Shown: piece by piece, positions 21,510 through 29,920 of the stretch
Layout of the letters: each line of letters starts with the position of its first letter
Position numbering within the stretch: the stretch's first letter is position 1
Assembly (NCBI RefSeq): GCF_027706725.1
Contig: NZ_JAQFWQ010000044.1
Location: forward strand, 1 to 52,726
Length of the DNA stretch: 52,726 bases
From: Nocardiopsis endophytica
GTDB lineage: Bacteria; Actinomycetota; Actinomycetes; Streptosporangiales; Streptosporangiaceae
Direction of reading: 5' to 3'
Notes under the pieces: model-generated
Told to the model about the DNA's origin: nothing
The model's input: only the letters and a program-made list of their open reading frames with translations
Database searches by the model: none
Translations under genes and position numbers: made by a program

Positions 21510-23479
21510 GCGGCTCCGACCCCCCGCCCCCGGCCGATGAACCGCCGGGCGGCGACCGGATCGACCCGCGGCGCTCGGCGTGCGTCCTCATCGGCGTCGG
21601 CGGCTACACCCGCATGCCCCCGCTGGGGACCGTCCGCAGCAGTGTGGCCGGCCTCAGGCAGGCCCTCACCGACCGGCGCATCTGGGGGGTCCCCGACTCC
21701 CGCGTCTGGCAGCTGCTCGACCCGCGCTCGCACGACGAGCTCACCGAACCCCTCTACGACGCCGCGAAACGGGCCGAGGACACCCTCATCGTCTACTACG
21801 CCGGGCACGGCCTCCTCGACGCCCAGGACGACCAGCTCTACCTGACCCTGCCCCGCACCATGAAGGGGCGGCCCGAGACGGCGCTCGCCTTCGGCATGTT
21901 CCGGGACGCGCTCCGGCGGGCGCGGGACGAGGGCAGGGCCCGGCGCTGCGTGCTGATCCTCGACTGCTGCTACAGCGGCCGCGCCACCCAGGACGCGGGC
22001 GCCATGGCCGGGACGGGCCACATCATGCCCGACCGCCGCCACGTGGAGGTTCAGGGCTCCTACGTGCTGACCTCCACCGGCGACGCCGAGCACGCCGAGG
22101 CGCCGCCCCGGGACACCTACACCGCCTTCACCGGCGCCCTCATCAGGGCCCTCGAACACGGCGACCCGAAGTCGCCCGGCGACCGGGCGCTCAGCCTCGA
22201 CCGGATCCACGGCCTGGTCCGGGACGAGCTGCTCGACCGGAGGATGCACACGCCCTGGCGGCTGGACCAGAACGGGGTGGGCGCACTGCCGTTCGTGCGC
22301 AACCGGGCCTCGGCGGTGCCTCCCCCGCGGCCCGCGCCCGCGCGGCGCGCCCTGGCGGCGGTGGGCGCGGCGGGGCTGGCCGTCGGCCTGTTCGCGGGCG
22401 TCGCGGTCGGGTACGGGCTGCGTGAGCGGCTGCGGCCGGTCGCCGAGGCCGCCGGGGACGCGATCCCCGGCCCGTGCGGGGAGGAGGGCGCCGAGCTGCT
22501 CGACGTCTCGGACCGGCTGGCCCGGCCCCCGGGGAACGAGCACCTGGGCAGCCGGGTCGAAGGGCTGTCGGCGCTGGCCCTGACCGGGAAAGGGGGCGAG
22601 GCGCTGGCGATGCGCGACAACGAGCCCGCCCACCTGTTCGGCGTGCGGATGGGATCCCCCGAGGAGCTGCGGCCCGAGGTCACATCGGTGCGGACGCTCA
22701 AGGGGGCCGACGGCGGGCGGCTCGACTCCTTCGACGGCGAGGGCCTGGTGGTGGAGGAGGGCGGGGAGACCGTGCTCGTCGCCGCGGAGGGCGGCCCCTC
22801 GATCCGGCGGTTCCGCCTGTCCGACGGGACCCAGGCCGGCGAACCGCTGCCGCTGCCCTCCGGCTTCGGGTACGCACCGCAGGGCCGGGCGCAGGAGGGA
22901 CGCAGCCTGGAGTCGCTCGCGGCGTCGCCGGGCGGCCGGTACCTCTTCGCGGGGATGGAGGGGCCGCTGCTGGGCGACGCGGACGTCCACGGCCGCCACC
23001 AGGTCCGGATCCAGCGGTACGAGGGGGAGGCGGGCGGCGGCTACACGCCGGACCGGCAGTTCGGCTACCAGACCGAGGAGGGGCTGTACCTGGTCGAACT
23101 GGTGGCCGTCGCCGAGGACCGCCTCCTGGCCCTGGAGCGCGGGTACCTGAAGGGGGTCGGGAACGCCGTCCGGGTCTACGACGTCGACCTCGGCGGCGCC
23201 CGCGACGTCTCCGACCGCGTCCTGGACGCGAACGCGGCCGAACTCCTGGTCGGCAAGCGGCTCGTGGTCGACCTGGGCCGGTGCCCGCCGGGCGGCGTCC
23301 GGGTCCAGGAGGCGCAGCCCAACCCGGTTCTGCAGAACGTCGAGGGCATGGCGCTGGCCCCGGAGCGCACCGCACCGGGCGACGACGGCCGCCGCACGCT
23401 GTACCTGGTGAGCGACGACAACGGCCGCGAGTCGCAGGAGACGCGCGTCCACGCGCTCTCCGTCGACCTCGGCGGGTAG
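21506..23479 (+). CDS. Caspase-like protease / membrane segment / phytase-like domain fusion
   Basis: A 657-residue three-part protein. Residues 22-270 form a caspase-fold peptidase with catalytic His in YYAGHG (H101) and Cys in LDCCYSG (C155). A single hydrophobic helix lies near residues 281-305. Residues 320-655 look like an esterase/phytase-like beta propeller, ending LYLVSDDNGRESQETRVHAL and containing VRVYDVDLGG. With an N-terminal caspase and no signal peptide, the protease would be cytoplasmic and the propeller outside. It overlaps the EACC1-like gene by 4 bases. The role is inferred to be a triggered toxic or regulatory effector in a conflict system; the trigger is unknown. Confidence 0.85.
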   Translation: MSGSDPPPPADEPPGGDRIDPRRSACVLIGVGGYTRMPPLGTVRSSVAGLRQALTDRRIWGVPDSRVWQLLDPRSHDELTEPLYDAAKRAEDTLIVYYAGHGLLDAQDDQLYLTLPRTMKGRPETALAFGMFRDALRRARDEGRARRCVLILDCCYSGRATQDAGAMAGTGHIMPDRRHVEVQGSYVLTSTGDAEHAEAPPRDTYTAFTGALIRALEHGDPKSPGDRALSLDRIHGLVRDELLDRRMHTPWRLDQNGVGALPFVRNRASAVPPPRPAPARRALAAVGAAGLAVGLFAGVAVGYGLRERLRPVAEAAGDAIPGPCGEEGAELLDVSDRLARPPGNEHLGSRVEGLSALALTGKGGEALAMRDNEPAHLFGVRMGSPEELRPEVTSVRTLKGADGGRLDSFDGEGLVVEEGGETVLVAAEGGPSIRRFRLSDGTQAGEPLPLPSGFGYAPQGRAQEGRSLESLAASPGGRYLFAGMEGPLLGDADVHGRHQVRIQRYEGEAGGGYTPDRQFGYQTEEGLYLVELVAVAEDRLLALERGYLKGVGNAVRVYDVDLGGARDVSDRVLDANAAELLVGKRLVVDLGRCPPGGVRVQEAQPNPVLQNVEGMALAPERTAPGDDGRRTLYLVSDDNGRESQETRVHALSVDLGG

Positions 23480-23649
23480 GCGGGGAGGCACGGGCGCGGC
23501 GCCGGTCGGCCGGGAAGGGCCGGGCAGGTCCGGCCCGAAGCGGCCGCGGTCGTGCCGACCACAGGGCGGACGGAGGCGCCGCTCCTCCGAGGGGCGACGG
23601 TGGTCCGGACCCGGCCCGGGGCCGTCCTCCCAGGGCCGGGTCCGTGCTT

Positions 23650-26163
23650 TCACCGGTCGGCGGGCTCGTGCTCGCGGTCGGTGCCGCCGGACGCGCCGCC
23701 GGCCCCGGAGGCGTCCTGCTCGTCGACCGGCGTGACCGTCCCGGCCGATCCGTCGACCGTGATCAGGTCGCCGTCCTTGATCCGCCGGGTGGCGTCCCGC
23801 AGGCAGATCACCGCCGGGATGCCGTACTCGCGGGCCACCGTCGGCCCGTGCGCGATCGGCGACCCCGTCTCGGTGACCAGCCCCGCCGCCGTCATGAACA
23901 GCGGCGTCCAGCCCGGGTCCGTGGTCGGGGCGACCAGGATCTCGCCCGGCTCCAGCGACGCCCCCGCCGGGTCGCGCACCACCCGGGCCCTGCCGGTGGC
24001 CCGGCCCGCCGCCGCGGGCTTGCCGACCATCGCCCCCTCCTCCGGGGGCGGCGCGGGCAGCAGCGCCTCCACGTCGGTGCCGTCCGACAGCAGCAGCGCG
24101 GGCACCTCCGGGCGGCGCAGCTCGCGGCGGTAGAACGCGCGCCGCTCGGCCACCGTCTCCCGCTGGTCGGCGCCGTCCTCCACGATGCTCCGCAGCTCGG
24201 GCACCTTGAGGAACATGACGTCATCGGCCCGCTCCAGCAGACCGCGCGAGACCAGCTCCTCACCGATCCGGACCAGCTCGCGGCGGGTCGTCCAGAACGG
24301 GATCAGCCAGGCGAACTTGGCGACCTCCCGCAGCCCGGTCAGCTCCCGCGAGCGCCGCATCAGGAACAGCCCCAGCCGCCCGCGCACCCGGTGCCTGCGC
24401 CGCACCCTCTGCGCCACGTCGGCGATGACCGCCTCCGCGCGCTCGGCCGCCCGGGCGAAGCGCCGGTCCGGCGCCTGCTCGGGGTCCTCCACCCGCAGGT
24501 AGTTGGCGATCGTCGCGAACAGCGGCGACGGGTCGTCGCCCCAGCGGGGCATGCCGATGTCCACCTCGGCGGCGGCCCGGTGGCCGTACAGCCGCAGGAA
24601 CCCCTCCATGCCGATGTCGGGCAGGGTGCCCGCCCGGTACTTGTCGGCCAGTTCCTCCGGCGGGGTGGACACGAACAGGTCCCCGTGCTCGCGCGCGCGG
24701 GTCGCCATCCGCCACAGCGCCATGTCCATCTGGGTGGTGACGTTGTGCGGCATGCCGCCGAGCGCCGCGTCCCCCTCCTCCTCGGTCATGATGCCCTTCA
24801 GCACCGCCGACGGGAGCCCGGTGAGCACGATCCCGGCGAACAGCGGCCACATCAGCATCATGATCCCGCGGAACATGGTCTCGTCGCTGACGGACCCCTC
24901 CACGTAGCGCAGCCGGGCGGACAGGGGCGCGCCCTCGGGCGGGGGAGCGGGGGTCTCCTCACGCAGGATGCGGATGGCCTCGTCCACCTTGGCCCGCGCG
25001 GCCGCCGGCTTGGCCAGCGCGTGGACCATGCCCGCCACGGCGGGCCCGGCGTGGCGCAGCGTCAGGCGGAGCATCGGCCCGATCTTGTAGGGCAGCCCCG
25101 ACACCGGGGAGAAGCGCGGGTCCTTCATCAGGTGCTCGATCCCCGCCTTGGCGCGGGGACCGTACACGTCCGCCATCGACCCCAGCCGCGGCCGCATCGC
25201 CTTGCTGCGGAGGAAGTCGGTCATGTCGATGTAGAGGCGCCCGCCGATCCCGGCCATCATCGGCGCCGACGGGCCGCTGCGCGGGGCCTTCATGAAGTCC
25301 CCGAGCCAGTCCTCCAGCATGGTCTCCATCATGGAGAAGCCCATGGGCGTCATCGGGCGCAGCAGCCCCTGGATGTTGCCCGCCTCCATGTAGGCGCGCG
25401 GCTGCGGCAGGTGCGCGTCGTCCGGGAGGGGGAACAGGGTGGTGATGGCCCGCGACTGCAGCATCCACAGCACGCCGTCGGCGTCGTAGGCCCACTCGGC
25501 GTCCTGCGGGGAGCCGAAGTGCCGCTGCAGGCGCTCGCCCGCCGCGCGCAGCTCCTCCACCTGGGCGCGGGTGAGGCACCCGTCCTCGGGGCCCTCGACG
25601 CCGTCGGGGCCCACCGTGTAGTGGTCGGGCTCGCCGGTTCCGTCGACCACGCCCGTGCCCAGCCCGTACACCGCGTCGGCGACCATCACCGAGCGGCTGC
25701 CGCTGAGCGGGTCCGCGGTGAACAGCACCCCGGCGGTCTCCGCCTCCACCATCCGCTGGACGACGACCGCCATGTGCACGTCGTCGCCGTCGATCTCGTT
25801 GTCCCTGCGGTAGGCCACCGCCCGCTCGGAGTCCAGCGACGCCCAGCAGCGGCGGACCGCGTCCACCAGCTCCTCCACGCCCTCGACGCCGAGGATCGTG
25901 TCCTGCTGCCCGGCGAAGCTGGCATCGGGCAGGTCCTCGGCGGTGGCGCTGGAGCGCACCGCCACCCGGCCGCCCCCCAGCTCGGCGTAGGCCGCGGCGA
26001 GCTCCTCCTCGGGGACGGCGCCCGCCCGGTGCGCCTCGGTGGTCAGGCAGAAGCCGGGCGGGACCCGCTCGCCGGCGGCGATCATCTCGCCCAGCCCGGC
26101 GGCCTTGCCGCCGACCAGGCCGATCATGCCGGCGTCGATCTCACTCAGGCCGACCACGTGCAT
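23650..26163 (-). CDS. Rifampicin phosphotransferase-like PEP synthase-family enzyme
   Basis: An 837-residue dikinase-type enzyme. The N-terminal ATP-grasp domain (residues 10-310) contains VGGKAAGLGEM and RSSATAEDLPDASFAGQQDT. A long helical middle region (about 320-730) follows. The C-terminal swivelling His domain has GSPIAHGPTVAREYGIPAV with H772 as phospho-carrier. There is no PEP-binding barrel after the His domain, unlike PEP synthase or PPDK. This ATP-grasp/middle/His order is that of rifampicin phosphotransferases, which inactivate rifamycins, but substrate is not proven. ATG at 26163 has GAGGAG upstream; GTG at 26172 is possible. It overlaps the upstream MarR gene by about 23 bases. 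Confidence 0.78.
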   Translation of the reverse strand: MHVVGLSEIDAGMIGLVGGKAAGLGEMIAAGERVPPGFCLTTEAHRAGAVPEEELAAAYAELGGGRVAVRSSATAEDLPDASFAGQQDTILGVEGVEELVDAVRRCWASLDSERAVAYRRDNEIDGDDVHMAVVVQRMVEAETAGVLFTADPLSGSRSVMVADAVYGLGTGVVDGTGEPDHYTVGPDGVEGPEDGCLTRAQVEELRAAGERLQRHFGSPQDAEWAYDADGVLWMLQSRAITTLFPLPDDAHLPQPRAYMEAGNIQGLLRPMTPMGFSMMETMLEDWLGDFMKAPRSGPSAPMMAGIGGRLYIDMTDFLRSKAMRPRLGSMADVYGPRAKAGIEHLMKDPRFSPVSGLPYKIGPMLRLTLRHAGPAVAGMVHALAKPAAARAKVDEAIRILREETPAPPPEGAPLSARLRYVEGSVSDETMFRGIMMLMWPLFAGIVLTGLPSAVLKGIMTEEEGDAALGGMPHNVTTQMDMALWRMATRAREHGDLFVSTPPEELADKYRAGTLPDIGMEGFLRLYGHRAAAEVDIGMPRWGDDPSPLFATIANYLRVEDPEQAPDRRFARAAERAEAVIADVAQRVRRRHRVRGRLGLFLMRRSRELTGLREVAKFAWLIPFWTTRRELVRIGEELVSRGLLERADDVMFLKVPELRSIVEDGADQRETVAERRAFYRRELRRPEVPALLLSDGTDVEALLPAPPPEEGAMVGKPAAAGRATGRARVVRDPAGASLEPGEILVAPTTDPGWTPLFMTAAGLVTETGSPIAHGPTVAREYGIPAVICLRDATRRIKDGDLITVDGSAGTVTPVDEQDASGAGGASGGTDREHEPADR

Positions 26164-26638
26164 CGCGTTCACTCCTCATCCTGTGCGCCGCCTCGGCGAG
26201 CAGCTCCATGGCGCTCACCACGGCCTCCAATTCCTCCGCCGTCAGGTAGTCCCACAGCGCGGTCTGCGCCTCCATCCGGACGCGGGCGATGCCGTCCAGC
26301 ACCTCCCGTCCCGCGTCGGTGAGGCGGACCCGCCTGACCCGGCGGTCGGCGGCGTCCTCGTAGCGCTCCACGAGACCGCGCCGCACCATACGGTCGACCA
26401 CACGGCTCGTCCGCGAGGTGGAGCGGCCGAGCACCTCGGCCAGCCCGCTCAGGGGCGGATCCCCCGGGAACGGCGGGCGGTCGTGGTCGAGCGTCTGGAG
26501 CAGGGCCATCTCGATGAGCGAGAGGTCCTCGTCGTCGTTGACCCGCACGAGGCTGGGAACCGTGTCGCGCTGCATGGAGCGGATCACGGCCTCTAGACGT
26601 TCACGCTGATACTTGTGCGTGTCTGCATCGATTGCCAT
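26141..26638 (-). CDS. MarR-family regulator of the phosphotransferase-like gene
   Basis: A 165-residue MarR protein. The winged helix is seen in LSGLAEVLGRSTSRTSRVVD with wing YEDAADRRVRRVRLTDAGRE. It sits first in a two-gene leftward operon and overlaps the following enzyme gene, so they are co-expressed. No Shine-Dalgarno precedes ATG 26638. Instead, TGGACA-N18-TAGATT (26678 down to 26649) places the transcription start only a few bases before the ATG, suggesting a near-leaderless mRNA. The start codon lies inside a palindrome, which suggests autorepression. Confidence 0.9.
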   Translation of the reverse strand: MAIDADTHKYQRERLEAVIRSMQRDTVPSLVRVNDDEDLSLIEMALLQTLDHDRPPFPGDPPLSGLAEVLGRSTSRTSRVVDRMVRRGLVERYEDAADRRVRRVRLTDAGREVLDGIARVRMEAQTALWDYLTAEELEAVVSAMELLAEAAHRMRSERDARGRPE

Positions 26639-26647
26639 TGCGCAATC
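26630..26647. promoter_or_regulatory. Palindromic operator over the MarR start codon
   Basis: GATTGC (26630-26635) and GCAATC (26642-26647) are inverted around CATTGC, and ATTGCGCAAT (26637-26646) is itself a perfect palindrome. It covers the ATG and lies just downstream of the predicted -10 box (26649-26654), a typical place for an autorepressor site. Confidence 0.55.
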
Positions 26648-26941
26648 AAATCTAGGGCGGCCGAACCGCGGGTGTCCAGAAGGCGGAGGCGATCCATACG
26701 CGCTCTTGACGCGGGGCGACGGGGCGCGTCAGCGGGGCCCCCGGGGGCGGCCCGGCCCGCGCCGCCCCGGGGCCCAGGCGCGCGCCCGTCCGGGAGTAGG
26801 CTCTGGGCGGAGATCCGCGCCGCTGCCGACCGGCCGGGCCGCCCCGCGCCCGCCGTGCCCAGCGCTCCTGACCGATGCCCACCGGCCTCCGCCGGCCCCG
26901 CGCATGCGGGCCCGGCGCGCCGTGTGCAGAAAGGAAGGACC
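26648..26941. other. Divergent intergenic region, MarR / siderophore-interacting gene
   Basis: About 290 bases. It holds the leftward MarR promoter near 26649-26678. No iron-box palindrome of the IdeR/DmdR type is apparent before the siderophore-interacting gene. Short frames here encode only low-complexity sequence. Confidence 0.4.
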
Positions 26942-27781
26942 ATGGCCGAACGCCCTGGACGGAAGGCGCCGCGTGTCACGACGGCGACGGTGGTGCGCAC
27001 GGAGCGGCTCACGCCGCACATGGTGCGCGTCGTGCTCGGCGGCCCGGAGATCGCCGCACTCGGTGCGGACCGGTTCTCGGACCACTACGTCAAACTGTTG
27101 TTCCCGCGCGCCGGGGTGGAGTACCCCGAGCCGTTCGACCTGGAGCGCATCCGGGCGGAGATGCCGCGCGAGCAGTGGCCCGACATGCGCACCTACACCG
27201 TCCGCCGGTGGGACGCCGCGCGGGCGGAGATGGACGTCGACTTCGTGATCCACGGCGACGAGGGGCTCGCGGGCCCGTGGGCGGTCGCCGCCCGGCCCGG
27301 GGACGTCCTGCGGTTCGCGGGCCCCGGCGGCGCCTACGCGCCGGACGCCGGGGCCGACTGGCACCTGATGGCGGGCGACGAGAGCGCCCTCCCGGCGATC
27401 GCGGCCTCCCTGGAGCGCCTCCCCGAAGGGGCGGACGCGCACGTCTTCATCGAGGTCGAGGGGCCCGAGGAGGAGCAGCCGCTGCCGAACGCGGCGGGTG
27501 TCAAGCCGACCTGGCTGCACCGCGGCGGGGAGCGGGTGGGGCAGGCCCTCGTCCGCGCCGTCCGGGAGCTGGAGCGGCCCGGGGGCGAGGTGCAGGCGTT
27601 CGTCCACGGCGAGGCGGGCTTCGTGAAGGAGCTGCGCCGCCTGCTGCGCAAGGAGTGGGAGGTGCCGCGGGAGCGCCTGTCGATCTCGGGCTACTGGCGC
27701 CTGGGCATGGACGAGGACGGATGGCAGTCCTCCAAGCGCGAATGGACCCGCCAGGTGGAGGAGGAGCAGGAGGGCGCCTGA
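26942..27781 (+). CDS. Siderophore-interacting protein (FAD ferric-siderophore reductase)
   Basis: A 279-residue SIP/ViuB-family flavoprotein that releases iron from imported ferric siderophores in the cytoplasm. The FAD-binding barrel holds MRTYTVRRWD (Arg-x-Tyr-Thr flavin motif), followed by the phosphate-binding FAGPGGAYAP. The NAD(P)-binding domain ends with ISGYWRLGMDEDGW, characteristic of this family. ATG at 26942 follows AAGGAAGGA. No siderophore transporter or synthetase gene is adjacent. A palindromic repeat follows 25 bases after the stop. Confidence 0.93.
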   Translation: MAERPGRKAPRVTTATVVRTERLTPHMVRVVLGGPEIAALGADRFSDHYVKLLFPRAGVEYPEPFDLERIRAEMPREQWPDMRTYTVRRWDAARAEMDVDFVIHGDEGLAGPWAVAARPGDVLRFAGPGGAYAPDAGADWHLMAGDESALPAIAASLERLPEGADAHVFIEVEGPEEEQPLPNAAGVKPTWLHRGGERVGQALVRAVRELERPGGEVQAFVHGEAGFVKELRRLLRKEWEVPRERLSISGYWRLGMDEDGWQSSKREWTRQVEEEQEGA

Positions 27782-27806
27782 GGGCCGCCGGACCCCGCCC
27801 CTGCGC

Positions 27807-27870
27807 CGTTGATCTCGGGAAATGCGCCCCTACAAGCGGCCCGGTAGCGTCGTTTCTCCCGAGATCAACG
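27807..27870. repeat. Palindromic repeat, copy D
   Basis: Arms CGTTGATCTCGGGA (27807-27820) and TCCCGAGATCAACG (27857-27870) are perfect. The interior GCGCCCCTACAAGC and GTAGCGTCG matches copy B read on the other strand. It lies between the convergent siderophore-interacting and TetR genes. Confidence 0.87.
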
Positions 27871-27936
27871 CCGGGCACACCCTAGCGGGGTGCCCGCTGC
27901 TCCCATGCGACCCTACGTCTGGGGTGACGGACTCCG

Positions 27937-28686
27937 CTAACGTCCTGTGCCGCCCGCGATGCGGTCGAGGAGTTCTTCCAACAGGGTCCGCTCTCCCCGG
28001 GTGAGGGGGGCGGGGGAGTCGTCGAGGATCGCCCGCAGGGCGATCGCGCGGCGTGCGGGCTCGCGGTCGGGGCCGCCGGCGTCCTCGTCGGCGGCGCTGT
28101 CCCCGCCCCTTCCGGCGTTCCGGTCCGGCGCGTCGGTGGTGATCGAGGCGAGCACCGCCTCGCGCATGCGGTCCGACAGGTCCGGGTCGCGCTTCTCGGG
28201 AGGCACCTCGATCTGTGAGAACGCGACGCCGCGCCCCGCCGAGTGCACCATCCGGGCCGCGTGCTCCACGCCAGTCACCAGCCGTCCCGCCTCGGCGATC
28301 GCCCGGATCAGGCCCTGCAGGATCTCCTCGGACCGCTCGAGCGCCCCGCTCGTCGCGTCCGTGCGGTCGGGCCGGTACATCAGCCGGTAGTGCGCCGGGT
28401 GCTCCATGGCGAACTCCTGGTGCAGGTCCCACCCCGCGCGCAGGTCGTCGACCGGGTCGCCGGTGGCGGGCTGGGCCTCCTTGCGCGCCAGGTAGCGGGC
28501 GAAGCCCTCGGCGGCCACGGCGTCCAGCAGGCCGCCCATGTCGCCGAACAGGCGGTAGATGGCCGGGGGCTGCACCCCGGCGGCGGCGCTGACCGACCGT
28601 GTGGTGACGGCCTCGGGGCCCTCCTCGTCCAGCAGCCGTGCCGCGGCGCCGACGATGCGGGCGCGTGTGTCGCTCCGTTCAGCCAT
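27937..28686 (-). CDS. TetR-family regulator
   Basis: A 249-residue TetR protein. The helix-turn-helix occupies about residues 8-54 (TRARIVGAAARLLDEEG, then SVSAAAGVQPPAIYRLFGD). The long C-terminal ligand domain ends in an Asp/Gly-rich linker and an extra helix. ATG at 28686 (MAERSDTR) is the natural start. It is divergent from an alcohol dehydrogenase gene, with two related palindromes between them, so it most likely controls that gene and itself. Confidence 0.9.
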   Translation of the reverse strand: MAERSDTRARIVGAAARLLDEEGPEAVTTRSVSAAAGVQPPAIYRLFGDMGGLLDAVAAEGFARYLARKEAQPATGDPVDDLRAGWDLHQEFAMEHPAHYRLMYRPDRTDATSGALERSEEILQGLIRAIAEAGRLVTGVEHAARMVHSAGRGVAFSQIEVPPEKRDPDLSDRMREAVLASITTDAPDRNAGRGGDSAADEDAGGPDREPARRAIALRAILDDSPAPLTRGERTLLEELLDRIAGGTGR

Positions 28687-28693
28687 GTATCGA

Positions 28694-28715
28694 TGATAAC
28701 GGATTCTCGGTATCA
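28694..28715. promoter_or_regulatory. TetR operator candidate 1
   Basis: TGATAACG (28694-28701) and CGGTATCA (28708-28715) form an inverted repeat with one mismatch and a 6-base centre. It lies eight bases upstream of the TetR start codon. Confidence 0.55.
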
Positions 28716-28744
28716 ACGCTTGCGTTAACGATGGAAGCGTCATA

Positions 28745-28763
28745 CCGTTATCAGCGATAGCGG
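28745..28763. promoter_or_regulatory. TetR operator candidate 2
   Basis: CCGTTATC (28745-28752) and GATAGCGG (28756-28763) form an inverted repeat with one mismatch around AGC. It shares the GTTATC/GATAAC half-site with candidate 1 and sits about 40 bases before the dehydrogenase start. Confidence 0.55.
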
Positions 28764-28802
28764 CCGGACACGCGCCGGCCGCGCCAGAGGGAGGAGACCA
28801 CC

Positions 28803-29813
28803 ATGACCGCGACCACGATGCGCGCCGTCCAGGCCACCGAGGCGGGCGGACCGTTCACCCCCGCCGGGCTCCCCGTCCCCGAGCCCGGCCCCGGCCGGGT
28901 CCGGGTGCGCGTGCGCGCCTGCGGCGTCTGCGGCGGCGACGCCGTCCCCCGGTTCGGCGCCATGGGCACCCGCCACCCGCGCGTGCCCGGCCACGAGATC
29001 GCCGGTACCGTCGACGCCCTCGGCGCCGGGGTGCGCTCCTGGAGCCCCGGAGACCGGGTCGGCGCCGGATGGCACGGGGGCCACTGCTTCACCTGCGCCT
29101 CCTGCCGCCGGGGCGACTTCGCCAACTGCACCGAGCGCCTGATCCTGGGCGCCGACTACGACGGCGGGTACGCCGAGTACGCCGTCGTCCCCCAGGAGGC
29201 GCTGGCACGCATCCCTGAGGAGCTGGCCTTCGAGGAGGCCGCCCCGCTCATGTGCGCGGGGGTGACGGTCTTCAACGCGCTCCGGAACACCGGCGCCCGC
29301 CCCGGCGACACCGTCGCCGTCCAAGGCGTGGGCGGCCTGGGCCACCTGGGGATCCAGTACGCCCACAAGATGGGCTTCCGGACCGTGGCCGTCAGCCGGG
29401 GCCGCGCCAAGGAGGAGACCGCCCGCTCGCTGGGGGCCGACGCCTACATCGACGGTGCCGACGGCAGCGCGGGCGAGGCCCTGGCGGCGGCGGGCGGCGC
29501 GCGGGTCGTCCTCGCCACCGTCGACGACGCGGCCGCCCAGGCCGACATCGCCCAGGGCCTGCAGGGCAACGGGGAGATGATGGTGATCGGCACCCCGCAC
29601 GACCCGATCCCCGTCTCCAGCCTGCTGCTGGTCACCGGCCGCAGGAGCGTCCGGGGCTGGTACAGCGGCCACGCCATGGACAGCGAGGAGGCGATGGAGT
29701 TCGCCGCCCTCAAGGGCGTGCGGCCCATGGTCGAGCAGTACAAGCTGGAGGAGGCCGAGCAGGCGTTCGAGGCCATGGGCAAGGCGCGCTTCCGGAACGT
29801 GCTGGTGCCCTGA
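28803..29813 (+). CDS. Zinc-dependent alcohol dehydrogenase
   Basis: A 336-residue medium-chain dehydrogenase/reductase. The catalytic zinc region is CGVCGGDAVPRFG with GHEIAGTVDALGAGV. The structural zinc loop is CFTCASCRRGDFANC with four Cys. The nucleotide-binding motif is VQGVGGLGHLGIQYA, suggesting NAD(P) use. Substrate is not determined; it resembles alcohol dehydrogenases acting on simple or aromatic alcohols. ATG at 28803 follows GAGGGAGGAG. It is divergent from the TetR gene and ends at a strong bidirectional terminator. Confidence 0.93.
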   Translation: MTATTMRAVQATEAGGPFTPAGLPVPEPGPGRVRVRVRACGVCGGDAVPRFGAMGTRHPRVPGHEIAGTVDALGAGVRSWSPGDRVGAGWHGGHCFTCASCRRGDFANCTERLILGADYDGGYAEYAVVPQEALARIPEELAFEEAAPLMCAGVTVFNALRNTGARPGDTVAVQGVGGLGHLGIQYAHKMGFRTVAVSRGRAKEETARSLGADAYIDGADGSAGEALAAAGGARVVLATVDDAAAQADIAQGLQGNGEMMVIGTPHDPIPVSSLLLVTGRRSVRGWYSGHAMDSEEAMEFAALKGVRPMVEQYKLEEAEQAFEAMGKARFRNVLVP

Positions 29814-29837
29814 GCGGGGAACACGGGAAACACGGGA

Positions 29838-29871
29838 AACGGCCGTAGGCGCGTACGCGCCTACGGCCGTT
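29838..29871. terminator. Perfect 34-base palindrome, bidirectional terminator
   Basis: The two 17-base halves (29838-29854 and 29855-29871) are exact complements. The half-site is ACGGCCGTAGGCGCGT with one extra A/T pair. It lies 25 bases after the alcohol dehydrogenase stop and 50 bases from the convergent molybdoenzyme stop, the right place for a shared terminator. There is no loop in the DNA palindrome, so the RNA hairpin would use the central bases as loop. Confidence 0.8.
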
Positions 29872-29920
29872 CTGTGCCGTCCCCCCCGTCGTCCCTCGCC
29901 GGTTCCACGGTCCCCGCCGT

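Noticed and set aside
20591-26322. Very long open frames (about 1000-1300 codons) on both strands across the caspase and phosphotransferase-like genes
   Set aside because: Their translations are Arg/Gly/Pro/Ala-rich without domains and run antisense or out of frame to genes with clear motifs; GC-biased third positions explain them.
26648-26941. Iron-dependent (IdeR/DmdR) operator before the siderophore-interacting gene
   Set aside because: I searched by eye for a TTAGGTTAGGCTAACCTAA-like palindrome and found none.
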